DNA of 64,000 nucleotides from Shewanella glacialipiscicola (lineage in GTDB: Bacteria; Pseudomonadota; Gammaproteobacteria; Enterobacterales; Shewanellaceae): assembly GCF_023283485.1 (NCBI RefSeq), contig NZ_JAKILU010000005.1, forward strand, positions 124,001 to 188,000, in the 5' to 3' direction. A model generated the notes under the pieces. The model made no database searches and was not told where the DNA came from. It worked only from the letters and a program-made list of their open reading frames with translations. A program made the position numbers and the translations under genes. Shown piece after piece: positions 46,275 to 56,630 of this stretch (within the stretch, counting starts at the first letter, position 1; each line of letters begins with the position of its first letter).

Positions 46275-48551
46275 TTAGATGCTCGTTAATGGCTCACCGC
46301 CGTCACCGAGTTCAATGCTATCAACACGTTGTAAGCCTCGCGGTAACTTGGCCCCACGGCGACCACGCTCGCCACGATAGTGCTCTAAATCGCTCGGCTT
46401 AAGTGTGAGCTTGCGCTTACCCGCCCACAGAGTGACGGGCGTATCGCTTGGCACGAGCTGCAAGTGCGTCATTAACTCGTCGCGACTCTTCGCTCTTTCT
46501 GTCGGGATGCCGATAATCTTATTGCCTTTACCTTTAGATAACTGTGGCAGGGCATCAAGGGAGAACAGCAACATCCGACCTTCGTTGGTAATGGCTAAAA
46601 GTGACATTTCTTTAGTACGATCAATCAACTTAGGTGTTAATGATTTAGCGTTTGTAGATAAACTGAGCAAAGCCTTACCCGCTTTATTGCGCGATACCAT
46701 ATCGTTGTATGAACAAATAAACCCATAACCAGCATCAGTTGCTAACAAGTAGCATTGGTCCTCTTCCCCCATCAACACATGCTGCATGGTTTCACCAGGC
46801 GCCATATTAAAACGAGTGGTAATTGGCTCGCCTTGGCTACGTGCAGAGGGCAACGTATGACTGTCGGTTGCAAATGCCCGTCCAGACGAATCAATAAATA
46901 CCGCCGCTTGATTGCTACGCCCCATGGCGCTGCACAAATATTGGTCACCAGACTTATAGGACAGAGATAACGGATCAATATCATGGCCTTTAGCACAACG
47001 TACCCAGCCTTTTTCAGATAAAACGACTGTTACGGCCTCTGTCGGAGTTAGCTCTTGCTCAGTTAAGGCGCGTGACTCATTACGCAGTACTATGGGTGAG
47101 CGACGATCGTCACCATAGGTTTGTGCATCTTGGATTAATTCTTTTTTGATTAAAGTCTTTAGGCGACGCTCAGAGCTCAATAGCTGCTCGAGCTTTTCAC
47201 GCTCGGCTTCAAGTTCATTTTGCTCGGCGGTGATTTTAAATTCTTCTAGCTTGGCTAAGTGACGTAATTTTAACTCAAGAATCGATTCAGCTTGTTTATC
47301 ACTCAGTGAAAAACGTGCCATTAACTCGACTTTAGGTTCATCATGAAAACGAATAATCTCAATCACTTCATCAATATTGAGAAACGCGATCATTAATGCT
47401 TCGAGAATATGTAGCCGCGAAACCACCTTATCTAAGCGATATTCTAAACGGCGCTTAACCGTATCGACTCGAAATTCTAACCATTCAGTTAATAAGGTTT
47501 TTAGCCCTTTAACCCGTGGTCGACCATCTAGACCCAGTACGTTTAAGTTAACTCTAAAACTCTTTTCTAAATCCGTCGTCGCAAATAGATGCGCCATAAG
47601 CTGATCACAATCGACACGGTTTGAACGGGGCACCACCACCAGACGCACCGGACTCTCATGGTCAGATTCATCACGTAAATCCGCCACCATAGGCAACTTT
47701 TTTGCCAACATTTGGTTGGCGATTTGCTCTAAAATTTTGCCGCTACTGGCTTGATGAGGCAATGCAGTAATAATAATTTCACCGCCATCAACGGTGTAAA
47801 CTGCGCGCGCACGCAAGGACCCGCGCCCAGATTCATAAATTTTTGCAATATCGGCCGAGGGGGTAATGATCTCCGCTTCAGTTGGGTAATCAGGGCCCGG
47901 TACAAAGGCCATTAATTGCTCGAGCTCAAGCTTTGGATCATCAAGCAAGGCAACACAGGCCGAGACCACTTCTCTGACGTTATGCGGCGGAATATCTGTC
48001 GCCATACCCACGGCAATACCCGTGATCCCATTGAGTAATATATGCGGTAAACGAGCTGGCAACACTTTAGGTTCTTTTAACGTACCGTCAAAGTTTTCGC
48101 CCCATTCAACCGTGCCTTGACCCAACTCACTGAGTAACACTTCAGAAAACTTAGATAGGCGCGCCTCGGTATAACGCATGGCCGCAAATGACTTTGGATC
48201 GTCAGGTGCCCCCCAGTTACCTTGACCGTCAACCAATGGATAACGATAAGAAAATGGCTGCGCCATCAATACCATCGCCTCATAACAGGCGCTATCGCCG
48301 TGGGGATGATACTTACCTAATACGTCACCAACTGTACGTGCCGATTTTTTATGTTTCGATTGAGCCGATAAACCTAACTCACTCATTGCATAGATAATTC
48401 GGCGCTGTACAGGTTTAAGCCCATCGCCAATATGTGGCAAAGCGCGGTCCATAATGACATACATGGAATAATTCAGATAAGCCTCTTCGGTGAAGCGCCG
48501 TAATGGCATTTGCTCCACCCCATCGAGACTTAACTTGATTGCGTCACTCAT
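46275..48551 (-). CDS. parC: DNA topoisomerase IV subunit A
   Basis: 758 residues, normal for ParC. The breakage-reunion domain starts [28 protein letters not shown] and contains the catalytic Tyr in [13 protein letters not shown] (~119), and the quinolone-determining region [14 protein letters not shown] (~73-86), with Ser80 and Glu84-type residues in the wild-type state (HGDSACYE). The C-terminal part is the ParC beta-pinwheel. It decatenates chromosomes as ParC2ParE2. It overlaps the upstream sorbosone dehydrogenase-like gene by 8 bp (ATGAGTGA). Confidence 0.96.
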   Translation of the reverse strand: MSDAIKLSLDGVEQMPLRRFTEEAYLNYSMYVIMDRALPHIGDGLKPVQRRIIYAMSELGLSAQSKHKKSARTVGDVLGKYHPHGDSACYEAMVLMAQPFSYRYPLVDGQGNWGAPDDPKSFAAMRYTEARLSKFSEVLLSELGQGTVEWGENFDGTLKEPKVLPARLPHILLNGITGIAVGMATDIPPHNVREVVSACVALLDDPKLELEQLMAFVPGPDYPTEAEIITPSADIAKIYESGRGSLRARAVYTVDGGEIIITALPHQASSGKILEQIANQMLAKKLPMVADLRDESDHESPVRLVVVPRSNRVDCDQLMAHLFATTDLEKSFRVNLNVLGLDGRPRVKGLKTLLTEWLEFRVDTVKRRLEYRLDKVVSRLHILEALMIAFLNIDEVIEIIRFHDEPKVELMARFSLSDKQAESILELKLRHLAKLEEFKITAEQNELEAEREKLEQLLSSERRLKTLIKKELIQDAQTYGDDRRSPIVLRNESRALTEQELTPTEAVTVVLSEKGWVRCAKGHDIDPLSLSYKSGDQYLCSAMGRSNQAAVFIDSSGRAFATDSHTLPSARSQGEPITTRFNMAPGETMQHVLMGEEDQCYLLATDAGYGFICSYNDMVSRNKAGKALLSLSTNAKSLTPKLIDRTKEMSLLAITNEGRMLLFSLDALPQLSKGKGNKIIGIPTERAKSRDELMTHLQLVPSDTPVTLWAGKRKLTLKPSDLEHYRGERGRRGAKLPRGLQRVDSIELGDGGEPLTSI

Positions 48552-49734
48552 TGTTTTCTAGTTCCTGTGGTGCTTCAGTGCTATCGTTATTCGTTTCATT
48601 TTTGAAGAACAAACGATAAACGTTACCTTTTAAATCATCTGAAATGTACATCACGCCATCATCGGCGGATAACAATGCAAAGGGACGAGCGACGGGAAAT
48701 TCACCATCGAGGAAACTGACAACCGTTTCACGGCTCACCACTTTTTGATCTTCAATCTTTAACATAACCACTTGATAGCCCACTTTACTCGAGCGATTCC
48801 AAGAGCCATTTTCGGCAATAAACAACTGGTTATGATACATAGGTGGAAATTGACTGCCGCGATAGAAAGCTAACCCTGTTGGCGCGACATGTGCGGGTAG
48901 CTCATATACAGGGACGGTAATTTTTAAGCTTTTAGGTTTTTCATAGGCGGGTTCAACAACCGTGCTGGCGTGTAAATAAGGAAAACCGTAATGACTACCA
49001 ATGACATCCACACGATTGATTTCGTCGGGGGGTAAAATATCGCCCATCCAATCACGACCTTGGTCAGCAAACCATAATTTGCCATCGATGGGCGACCAAT
49101 CAAATCCACTGGCATCACGTACACCAGCAACAATTTGCTCACTGGCACCAGTATCGACATTAATCGCTATAATGCTACTATAAGGCACTGGGGCTTCACA
49201 TACGTTACAAGGCGCACCAATCGATACATACAAACGTCCATCTGGACCAAAGTTAATCGCCCGAGAGCTCTTCTTTTCTGAGTAAGGTAAATCGCTATAA
49301 ACTTCTTTTGGCCGACTTGGCCGACGCAACCTTTGTTCGATATCAATAAAGCGTACAATTTGGTTCTCAGTAGCAACAAATAAGTCACCATTGTGAAATG
49401 CGATAGCATCTGGTGACGTCAGACCTTTAGCAATAACGTAGCGTTTATCAACATTGCCGTCTTGATTACTATCCACTAAAGCGTGAATAGTGCCGCTCTT
49501 GTTGGAACCGACAAATAACGTACCATTGGTACCCATTGCCATCTGCCTAGCATCGCCCACATCTGAGGCATACAGTGATAAACCAAAGCCTTTAGAGACG
49601 GTTATCATTATCGACTGAGAAGCCGCTATCGCGCTATTACTCGTCAATAACGAGCTGCTTATCAATACCAGCAAACAACTAGAGAGCAAGATTAAGCATC
49701 TATAATTATTAGTTTTTTTATACAACATTGTCAT
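48544..49734 (-). CDS. Glucose/sorbosone dehydrogenase-like beta-propeller, exported
   Basis: 396 residues from the ATG at 49734 ([13 protein letters not shown]), which has AGG six bases upstream; a TTG ten codons earlier is less likely. The N-terminus ([17 protein letters not shown]) is a signal peptide or anchor. The beta-propeller shows family signatures [20 protein letters not shown] (~170-190), [19 protein letters not shown] and [16 protein letters not shown], close to PQQ-dependent aldose/sorbosone dehydrogenases. Substrate and cofactor use are not readable. It lies between parE and parC and overlaps parC, so it is probably cotranscribed with the topoisomerase genes. Confidence 0.85.
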   Translation of the reverse strand: MTMLYKKTNNYRCLILLSSCLLVLISSSLLTSNSAIAASQSIMITVSKGFGLSLYASDVGDARQMAMGTNGTLFVGSNKSGTIHALVDSNQDGNVDKRYVIAKGLTSPDAIAFHNGDLFVATENQIVRFIDIEQRLRRPSRPKEVYSDLPYSEKKSSRAINFGPDGRLYVSIGAPCNVCEAPVPYSSIIAINVDTGASEQIVAGVRDASGFDWSPIDGKLWFADQGRDWMGDILPPDEINRVDVIGSHYGFPYLHASTVVEPAYEKPKSLKITVPVYELPAHVAPTGLAFYRGSQFPPMYHNQLFIAENGSWNRSSKVGYQVVMLKIEDQKVVSRETVVSFLDGEFPVARPFALLSADDGVMYISDDLKGNVYRLFFKNETNNDSTEAPQELENNE

Positions 49735-49776
49735 TTTATGCCTATGTTTTATTGTTATCGGCAATAGTGCACAACA

Positions 49777-51663
49777 TTAAAGTAAAGCCATGTCACCCTT
49801 ATCTTCAAGCCAGTTTTTCCGGTCTGGTGAACGCTTCTTCGCCAGTAGCATATCCATCAAAGCATCGGTCTCTTCGTTATCATCTATGGTTAACTGTACT
49901 AAACGACGGGTGTTTGGATCCATCGTTGTCTCACGTAATTGTAACGGATTCATCTCGCCCAAGCCTTTAAAGCGGGTAACTTGTACCTTACCTTTTTTAT
50001 TCTCTGCAGCAATACGATCTATAATTGCAGCTCTTTCTGCTTCATCCAGAGCATAATAAACCTCTTTACCGATATCGATACGAAACAGTGGTGGCATGGC
50101 AATATACACGTGGCCCTGCTCAACCAATATGCGGTAATGCTTCAAAAATAGCGCACATAGTAAGGTCGCGATATGCAGTCCATCGGAGTCGGCATCGGCA
50201 AGAATACAAATCTTGCCATAACGTAATTCAGAGATATCACTGCTATCTGGATCGCACCCAATTGCAACCGAAATATCGTGCACTTCCTGCGAAGCTAATA
50301 CCTGCGAGGCATCGACTTCCCAAGTATTGAGGATTTTGCCTCGCAGCGGCATGATTGCTTGAAACTCACGATCGCGAGCCTGTTTAGCACTACCACCCGC
50401 AGAGTCCCCTTCAACGAGAAATAACTCTCCTCGCATCGGATCTTGGCCGCTGCAATCGGTCAATTTACCCGGTAGCGCAGGGCCTGAGGTTACTTTTTTA
50501 CGGGCGACTTTTTTGGCAGCCTTTAACCGACGCTGAGCATTATTAATGCACATATCGGCTAAGGATTCAGCTAATTCGGTATTCGAGTTAAGCCACAGTG
50601 AAAAAGCATCGCGCACAACGCCAGAAACAAAAGCGGCACATTGACGACTAGAGAGCTTTTCTTTCGTTTGGCCTGCAAATTGTGGTTCTTGTATCTTCAC
50701 CGATAAAATAAATGCAGCTCGATCCCAGATGTCTTCCGGTGAGAGCTTGATGCCACGGGGAATTAAGTTTCTGAACTCACAAAATTCCCGCATAGATTCC
50801 AATAAACCTTGGCGAAAACCGTTTACATGGGTACCACCAAGCGGCGTGGGGATTAAGTTAACATAACTCTCACCGATTGACTCGCCGCCCTCTGGTAACC
50901 AAGTAATCGCCCAATCGGCGGCTTCCAACTGTGCTTTAAAGCTGCCAACAAAGGGCTCTTCAGGCAACATCAAATTATCGCCGATAGCAGCTTTTAAATA
51001 ATCAGTCAGGCCACTTTCATAAAACCATTCATGGACTTCATTGGTTTGCTTATTGGTAAACTTAATCCGCAAGCCTGGGCACAATACCGCTTTAGCGCGC
51101 AGTAGATAAATCAGTTTCGAATTAGAAAAATTCGCCGAATCAAAATAACTCGGATCGGGCCAAAAATGCACTCGAGTACCCGAATTACGGCGACCACAGG
51201 TGCCAGAGGGATGTAAGTCCTCAACCTTAAAACCATTTTCAAAAGCAATATCATACACTTGACCATCACGACGAACGGTCACTTCAACACGACGCGATAA
51301 TGCGTTGACGACTGAAATACCAACGCCGTGTAAACCACCCGAGAATTGATAGTTTTTATTGGAAAACTTACCACCAGCATGTAGTTTGGTGAGGATCAAC
51401 TCAACCCCAGGAATACCTTCTTCAGGGTGAATATCCACCGGCATACCACGGCCGTCATCGGTGACTTCAAGGGAGTTATCGCTATGTAAAATGACTTCAA
51501 TTTTAGTTGCATGGCCCGCTAATGCTTCATCAACACTGTTATCGATAACCTCTTGGCCTAAATGGTTGGGTCTGGAGGTGTCGGTATACATACCTGGACG
51601 GCGTTTAACAGGATCGAGTCCGTTGAGAACTTCAATGGCGTCAGAGGTATATTGATTGGTCAT
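49777..51663 (-). CDS. parE: DNA topoisomerase IV subunit B
   Basis: 628 residues, full ParE length. The GHKL ATPase shows VIDNSVDEALAGHAT (~38-52), DDGRGMPVDIHPEEGIPGVE (~70) and GGLHGVGISVVNALS (~108-122). The TOPRIM region carries LVEGDSAGGSAKQARDREFQ (~411-430) and the DADSDG metal motif (~493). It provides ATP hydrolysis for topoisomerase IV. It lies in the order yqiA-parE-(dehydrogenase)-parC on one strand. Confidence 0.97.
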   Translation of the reverse strand: MTNQYTSDAIEVLNGLDPVKRRPGMYTDTSRPNHLGQEVIDNSVDEALAGHATKIEVILHSDNSLEVTDDGRGMPVDIHPEEGIPGVELILTKLHAGGKFSNKNYQFSGGLHGVGISVVNALSRRVEVTVRRDGQVYDIAFENGFKVEDLHPSGTCGRRNSGTRVHFWPDPSYFDSANFSNSKLIYLLRAKAVLCPGLRIKFTNKQTNEVHEWFYESGLTDYLKAAIGDNLMLPEEPFVGSFKAQLEAADWAITWLPEGGESIGESYVNLIPTPLGGTHVNGFRQGLLESMREFCEFRNLIPRGIKLSPEDIWDRAAFILSVKIQEPQFAGQTKEKLSSRQCAAFVSGVVRDAFSLWLNSNTELAESLADMCINNAQRRLKAAKKVARKKVTSGPALPGKLTDCSGQDPMRGELFLVEGDSAGGSAKQARDREFQAIMPLRGKILNTWEVDASQVLASQEVHDISVAIGCDPDSSDISELRYGKICILADADSDGLHIATLLCALFLKHYRILVEQGHVYIAMPPLFRIDIGKEVYYALDEAERAAIIDRIAAENKKGKVQVTRFKGLGEMNPLQLRETTMDPNTRRLVQLTIDDNEETDALMDMLLAKKRSPDRKNWLEDKGDMALL

Positions 51664-51718
51664 AGGGCACGCTATAGGTTATATATCCGGCCATGTTGCG
51701 GCTGTGGATGTCGGTTTG

Positions 51719-52294
51719 TCAAGGTAACTGTAAAAATTGGCTTACAGTTTGCAAGTGCGATGCATAACCCATAAAACTATGATCGCCCCCTGCTTCAATT
51801 CGTAATTGACAGTGATGATATTTATTAAGTGCTTCACGATAATCGAGCACCTCATCACCTGTCTGCAATAATACCAAAAATCGGTCCGGATTGTGGATAA
51901 TAGTCGTATTAAATTCAGCAACTTCCGCCTTATATTCCGGTAACACGACATAATGTTGTTTTGTATAAGGATTAAATTGTGGCCCCATAAATTCATCAAA
52001 TAATTCAAAGGGTTTTACCGCGGGATTTACCAAAACAGCTCGCCCCCCATAGGTTTCAGCTAAATAACTAGCAAAATACCCCCCTAAGGATGAACCTATA
52101 TACGCTAATGGTTCATTAGCATCAATTGCCGCCTCAACATAAGTCGTTAACAGTGCCATTGCAGCCCGAGGTGTATTGAGCAATTGTGGCTGATGAAAGG
52201 TCACACTAGGGTGATGCAGCGCCATATATTTAGCGGTCATCACGGCTTTGTCTGAAAATGGCGAGCTATTAAATCCATGAATATAAAGCAGCAT
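51719..52294 (-). CDS. yqiA: YqiA-type alpha/beta-hydrolase (esterase)
   Basis: 191 residues, the size of YqiA/YcfP family esterases. The N-terminal LLYIHGFNSSPFSDKA and nucleophile elbow YIGSSLGGYFASYLAE (Ser near 69) with C-terminal His in GGDHSFMGY (~173) give the Ser-Asp-His triad. It hydrolyses short acyl esters in family members; the physiological substrate is unknown. It is part of the conserved nudF-yqiB-cpdA-yqiA-parE run. Confidence 0.93.
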   Translation of the reverse strand: MLLYIHGFNSSPFSDKAVMTAKYMALHHPSVTFHQPQLLNTPRAAMALLTTYVEAAIDANEPLAYIGSSLGGYFASYLAETYGGRAVLVNPAVKPFELFDEFMGPQFNPYTKQHYVVLPEYKAEVAEFNTTIIHNPDRFLVLLQTGDEVLDYREALNKYHHCQLRIEAGGDHSFMGYASHLQTVSQFLQLP

Positions 52295-52330
52295 ATATAC
52301 CCAAATATCCTCAGGCTGCGGCTATTCTAC

Positions 52331-53170
52331 TTAATAACCGCTAGAGTTGTTGTCGGGGGAAAAATGGTTACCAGGTACGCGATACACTTTAGTATTGATG
52401 CTACCATCGGCCTTTAACTCCAGCAAACGATAACCTGGCTGGATGCTATCTAAAGCAAAATACGGTGATAATGGCTTAAATTGAATACACGTGGAAGGTG
52501 TCGCCATCAACTGTAAATTGCCATGAGGCCCTTTGTGATAGGTATCGATACATTGATGCACATGCCCCCAGAGTAATCCTTTAACCTGCGGATATTGGGC
52601 TACTCGCACTAAAAATTCGGCACCATTATCCATACAGTGCTGATCAAGCCAAGTGCAATTAACGACTATGGGGTTGTGGTGCATCACCAGCAAAGTGTGC
52701 AGATGAGGATGCGCTGCAATAGCTTTGTCAATTAATTCAAACTGACTATCGGCCATATTGCCGCCAGGTTTGCCGCGCACAGTCGAATCCAACATGAGTA
52801 TTTGCCAATTGCCTGCGAGAATACGTTGCTGGCCAAAGATCTGCTCACCTTGCATATGTAAATACATGATCCGCGGATCGTCATGATTCCCCGGTAGATA
52901 ATGACAAGGTAAATCAACAGGTGTAACAGCTTTTACAAATTGTTGGTAGGATTCAGCGGAATAGTCTTGGCTCAAGTCGCCAGTGGCGAGCATCAAATGA
53001 GCCGGATAATCCACAGCTCTAATGGTATTTAGCACAGCTGCCAAACTCTTTCCGGTATTGACGCCTAAAAGCTGAGCTTCAGGATCGGCAAAAAGGTGCG
53101 GATCAGTGATCTGCACTATACGTACACTTTCTCCTTCAGTTATGGAGTAAGAGACAGCCTCTTTCAGCAC
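52331..53170 (-). CDS. cpdA: 3',5'-cyclic-AMP phosphodiesterase CpdA
   Basis: 279 residues. All calcineurin-type metal motifs appear in order: ITDPHLF (Asp and His, ~22), GDLSQD (~65), GNHDD (~95), HHNP (~164) and GHVHQ (~203). Spacing and context match CpdA (Icc), which hydrolyses cAMP and so lowers CRP activity. It overlaps no neighbour but is 15 bp downstream of yqiB and 36 bp upstream of yqiA, so cotranscription is likely. Confidence 0.95.
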   Translation of the reverse strand: MLKEAVSYSITEGESVRIVQITDPHLFADPEAQLLGVNTGKSLAAVLNTIRAVDYPAHLMLATGDLSQDYSAESYQQFVKAVTPVDLPCHYLPGNHDDPRIMYLHMQGEQIFGQQRILAGNWQILMLDSTVRGKPGGNMADSQFELIDKAIAAHPHLHTLLVMHHNPIVVNCTWLDQHCMDNGAEFLVRVAQYPQVKGLLWGHVHQCIDTYHKGPHGNLQLMATPSTCIQFKPLSPYFALDSIQPGYRLLELKADGSINTKVYRVPGNHFSPDNNSSGY

Positions 53171-53185
53171 ATTGAATACCCAATT

Positions 53186-53626
53186 CTAAGGTTGGCACAC
53201 TACGCTATGTTGGTAACCAATCTTTAATAACTCTTCCAGGAATGCATTTACCTGGTACTTTTCATCACTTTGATACATACGGACATTTGGGTAATCATAC
53301 ACTGGGCGTAATTGATAAATCTGCTGACTAGTTAACACTTCTGCTAATTTAGCATCATGATAAATTCTCACTAACACCTTGGGAGTATTGATAAAGTCTC
53401 TAATAGCCAGTGGGCGTGATATCTCAACTAATTGAGTATATTTGGTATTTTCTAAAATACGCATCACTAATATACCAAACTCGCCTTCGAGGCGCCATGA
53501 TTCACCGACAGCAATCTCTAACGGTAACCATTTCAACATATGACTATAGTTACGCCCGCATAGCGCAAGAAAGTGGCTAACGTTGGGTTTATAGCGTTGT
53601 TTTAACTGTAGATTCGAAGCTGTCAA
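53186..53626 (-). CDS. yqiB: YqiB family protein (DUF1249)
   Basis: 146 residues. The family signature is visible in HFLALCGRNYSHMLKWLP (~18-35) and VRIYHDAKLAEVL (~86-98), and in the C-terminal PVYDYPNVRMYQSDEKYQVNAF region. Its molecular function is unknown. It is located between nudF and cpdA as in Escherichia coli, with 12 bp to nudF. Confidence 0.92.
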   Translation of the reverse strand: MTASNLQLKQRYKPNVSHFLALCGRNYSHMLKWLPLEIAVGESWRLEGEFGILVMRILENTKYTQLVEISRPLAIRDFINTPKVLVRIYHDAKLAEVLTSQQIYQLRPVYDYPNVRMYQSDEKYQVNAFLEELLKIGYQHSVVCQP

Positions 53627-53638
53627 ATTATTCCCAAC

Positions 53639-54241
53639 TTAACGCAGTTGTTGATAGTTTAATTGCAACCATTGCAATCCAATCACGGTCGATGCATTGT
53701 CTATCTCACCGTTAAGCATACTATTATAGGCTTGCTCACGGCTCATGACATGCAATCGAATATCTTCATGCTCCTCAGCTAATCCATGCAATCCACGGGC
53801 ATTACTCGAGTCGATATCAGCCCAATAAAAATAGAAACGTTCTGTGCTACCACCAGGGCTCGCCAAATAACTATTAATAAAATGCATACTGTTAGCGACA
53901 AGGCCAGTTTCTTCGAATAGCTCGCGGTGGGCAACATCCACAGCCGTTTCTTCGGGCGCAATCATACCCGCGACGAGCTCCATAAGCCAAGGAGATTTAG
54001 TGGTTGCTAATGCAGGAAAGCGTACTTGTTCGATAAGCACTATCTTATCTTGTTTAATATCATAGGGCAGCACCACAACAGCATGACCCCGCTCAAATAC
54101 TTCACGGGTTACCGGCTGACTCCAACCACCGGCAAATAATTTATGTTTAAAGGTGTACTCATCCAGTGAAAAGAAACCTTGATACAAGGATTTTTTCCCT
54201 ATGATCTCAATATCTTTTTGCGAAAAAATAGCGGGGTTCAT
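53639..54241 (-). CDS. nudF: ADP-ribose pyrophosphatase (Nudix)
   Basis: 200 residues. The Nudix box G-x5-E-x7-R-E-L-x-E-E is clear in GMIAPEETAVDVAHRELFEETG (~93-114, split from the catalytic core). The rest aligns with NudF, with SPGGSTERFYFYWAD downstream of the box. It splits ADP-ribose into AMP and ribose-5-phosphate. GAGGATA precedes the ATG. It is the first gene of the minus-strand run and is divergent from tolC. Confidence 0.95.
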   Translation of the reverse strand: MNPAIFSQKDIEIIGKKSLYQGFFSLDEYTFKHKLFAGGWSQPVTREVFERGHAVVVLPYDIKQDKIVLIEQVRFPALATTKSPWLMELVAGMIAPEETAVDVAHRELFEETGLVANSMHFINSYLASPGGSTERFYFYWADIDSSNARGLHGLAEEHEDIRLHVMSREQAYNSMLNGEIDNASTVIGLQWLQLNYQQLR

Positions 54242-54482
54242 GCTCTATCCTCAAAATTAAATTTGCGCCTATAATCAAGGTAATTTGACACATTTTTAAA
54301 ATAAAATCTGTTACACTTCGAATTTGACTTGAAAGCGTTAGAGTTCTTAGAATCTAGGTCATTAAGTTTTAGCTGTATCGGGAAGCGTCGGGAAGCGCAA
54401 ACCGCCTTGATAAAGGCATTACTAGTCTAAACAAAGTTAAAATGTTCTCCCTTGGGGGGATTTTGTCTAATAAGGACAGCAA

Positions 54483-55790
54483 ATGAAATTTAAGATCCAT
54501 ACTTTATGCGCAGCATTAACGCTTGCGGCTTCTGCTTCAGTGGTACAAGCTGACGATTTACTACAAATTTATCAACAAGCACTGACAAGCGATCCACTGG
54601 TATTACAAGCTCAGGCTCAGCGTAATGGTTTGTTTGAAGAAATCGAGCAAAATCGCGCACCTTTGTTGCCAACCATTAGTGCTAACGTCGGTTATGACAA
54701 AGCATGGAATGATCCAAAAGTTGATACCAGCGGTCTAGTCGGTAGTCTTACATTAAATCAAGTCATCTATGATCACAGTGCTTGGGTAGGTTTAAGCCTA
54801 GCTGAAAAAGCCGCATCTCAAGCGGATTCAGCTTACGCATCAGCACTACAAAACTTGATTACGCGCATTACTAAAGCCTATTTCGATGTATTAACGGCTA
54901 AAGATAATTATGAATTCCAAGGTGCTGAAAAGCGCGCCATCGAACGCCAATTAGAGCAAACTAAACAGCGTTTCGCGGTAGGTTTAACAGCCATTACCGA
55001 TGTCCATGAAGCTCAAGCACAATATGACTTAGCCTCAGCGACGGAAATTTTAGCTGAAAACAGACTGGCTAATAGCTATGAAGCCTTGCGTGAAATCACC
55101 GGTATCGATCATAAGACCATTAATGTATTAGATACTAATCGTTTCTCGGCTGTCACACCTGCGCCAGCATCATCGAGTGAATGGTTAAAAATCGCTGAAA
55201 CCAATAGCATAGATCTCATGACTCAGCGTATTGGTAAAGATATTGCCCAAGAAACCATTAAGCTATATCAAGCGGGCCACATGCCATCTTTAAGCTTAAA
55301 TGCGGGTTACAACAAAGGGCTTGAACAAAAAACCGGTAATATCAACGATCCTGATTTCGATAATGTTAACGTTGGCGTTAACTTAAGCATTCCGATTTTT
55401 GAAGGTTTTAAAGTCAGTTCACAAGTTAAGCAGGCGCAATTTCAATATGTAGAAGCGAGTGAAAAACTTGAACAAGTCTACCGTGGTGTAGTGAAAGATG
55501 TTCGCAATAACTACAACAACGTCGGCGCATCGATAAGCTCAATCAAGGCTTATGAGCAATCAGTATTGTCATCAGAAAGTGCGTTAAAAGCCACTCAAGC
55601 CGGTTTTGAAGTGGGTACTCGTACTATCGTTGACGTATTAAACCGTACCCGCGACTTGTACGATTCAAAGCGTCAATTATCAGATGCACGTTACAGTTAT
55701 ATCAACTCGATTGTGGCACTAAAGCAAGCTGCTGGCACATTGAATGAAGATGATGTTATTGCTATCAATAATGGTTTAAAAGCCGAGTAA
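54483..55790 (+). CDS. tolC: Outer-membrane channel TolC
   Basis: 435 residues with a signal peptide (MKFKIHTLCAALTLAASASVVQA). The two repeats DLLQIYQQALTSDPLVLQAQAQR (split) and DLYDSKRQLSDARYSYINS mark the OEP fold, and long coiled-coil stretches form the periplasmic tunnel. It is the common exit duct for RND and type I export. AAGGACA lies seven bases before the ATG. The 240-bp divergent gap to nudF contains a tandem repeat of CGGGAAGCG at 54379-54397 with unknown meaning. A terminator follows. Confidence 0.95.
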   Translation: MKFKIHTLCAALTLAASASVVQADDLLQIYQQALTSDPLVLQAQAQRNGLFEEIEQNRAPLLPTISANVGYDKAWNDPKVDTSGLVGSLTLNQVIYDHSAWVGLSLAEKAASQADSAYASALQNLITRITKAYFDVLTAKDNYEFQGAEKRAIERQLEQTKQRFAVGLTAITDVHEAQAQYDLASATEILAENRLANSYEALREITGIDHKTINVLDTNRFSAVTPAPASSSEWLKIAETNSIDLMTQRIGKDIAQETIKLYQAGHMPSLSLNAGYNKGLEQKTGNINDPDFDNVNVGVNLSIPIFEGFKVSSQVKQAQFQYVEASEKLEQVYRGVVKDVRNNYNNVGASISSIKAYEQSVLSSESALKATQAGFEVGTRTIVDVLNRTRDLYDSKRQLSDARYSYINSIVALKQAAGTLNEDDVIAINNGLKAE

Positions 55791-55838
55791 TATCGCTCTC
55801 GATATTAAAGCTTGCTTTGAGACTTATTTTTGAGACAT

Positions 55839-55867
55839 AAAAAAACCGCCGATTAGCGGTTTTTTTA
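55839..55867. terminator. Terminator between tolC and the barrel protein gene
   Basis: AACCGC CGATTA GCGGTT flanked by a long A-run and T-run; usable in both directions. Confidence 0.88.
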
Positions 55868-55890
55868 TGTCTAAACCCTAACGTAAAGGA

Positions 55891-56628
55891 TTAGAAGTCG
55901 ATTTCTACACCAGCAAAGTATCCCTTGAATGTAGTATCAGCACTCACACCCGAGAAATTGCTCACATCAAATAGAAACTCACGATAACCCACACGAACAC
56001 GTGTATCGACGGTCACCCCGTCAAATTCCCAGCCAAGACCAACTGCATAGTCATAGACACTTGACTCGCTAGCGCCAACCATCAAATCTGCAAAACCAAA
56101 CAAACCTATGCCAGGAATACCCACTTCGCCGCTGGCGTAACCCATGATGATACCACTATCGATATCTTTCTCTTCTGGATGACCTGCATCTTGCACTCGA
56201 AATGAACCATTCATTAATTTGTAAGCAGCACCTAGGTCCAATGACACTATGTCATTGTCCAATATTTCATAATACAGCACAAAATCGGTATTACTCAGAT
56301 CAGCATAAGTGGTCACGTTAGTTTTAAAATCATAACCATTAAAGTTGAAGTTAGCATTAGAAATGCCGCCTTTTTGATCTAAGCTATTTTCACGAATTTT
56401 AACATTAGGGATAAATGGAATAGGATGCTCAAGCGCAACCCAATAACTCCCCTGTGCAGATGAGTTATAATTAACGTCTTGTTGCGGTTGGCCTTTATCA
56501 GCAAAGGTACCATTAGTATCAGCATACCAATAATCTCCACCCACTTTAAAACCAAGTACAGTCGCCGCTTGGGCAGACGTTGCAATACAACATCCGAGTA
56601 TCGCACTAACGAGAAGAGTCTTTTTCAT
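55891..56628 (-). CDS. Outer-membrane beta-barrel protein (TIGR04219-like)
   Basis: 245 residues. A signal peptide (MKKTLLVSAILGCCIATSAQA) is followed by an amphipathic beta-strand pattern with VLGFKVGGDYWYADTNG at the start and FAGVEIDF at the end, whose C-terminal Phe fits BAM insertion. It resembles a family of small outer-membrane barrels found in gammaproteobacteria, function unknown. It starts 2 bp after the DUF2333 gene, so the two are translationally close. Confidence 0.85.
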   Translation of the reverse strand: MKKTLLVSAILGCCIATSAQAATVLGFKVGGDYWYADTNGTFADKGQPQQDVNYNSSAQGSYWVALEHPIPFIPNVKIRENSLDQKGGISNANFNFNGYDFKTNVTTYADLSNTDFVLYYEILDNDIVSLDLGAAYKLMNGSFRVQDAGHPEEKDIDSGIIMGYASGEVGIPGIGLFGFADLMVGASESSVYDYAVGLGWEFDGVTVDTRVRVGYREFLFDVSNFSGVSADTTFKGYFAGVEIDF

Positions 56629-56630
56629 AA

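Noticed and set aside
48270..48330. Possible quinolone-resistance change in ParC
   Set aside because: The HGDSACYE segment is the wild-type pattern.
54379..54397. Tandem repeat of CGGGAAGCG upstream of tolC
   Set aside because: Two copies only, 10 bp apart; too little to call a regulatory repeat or replication-slippage site.
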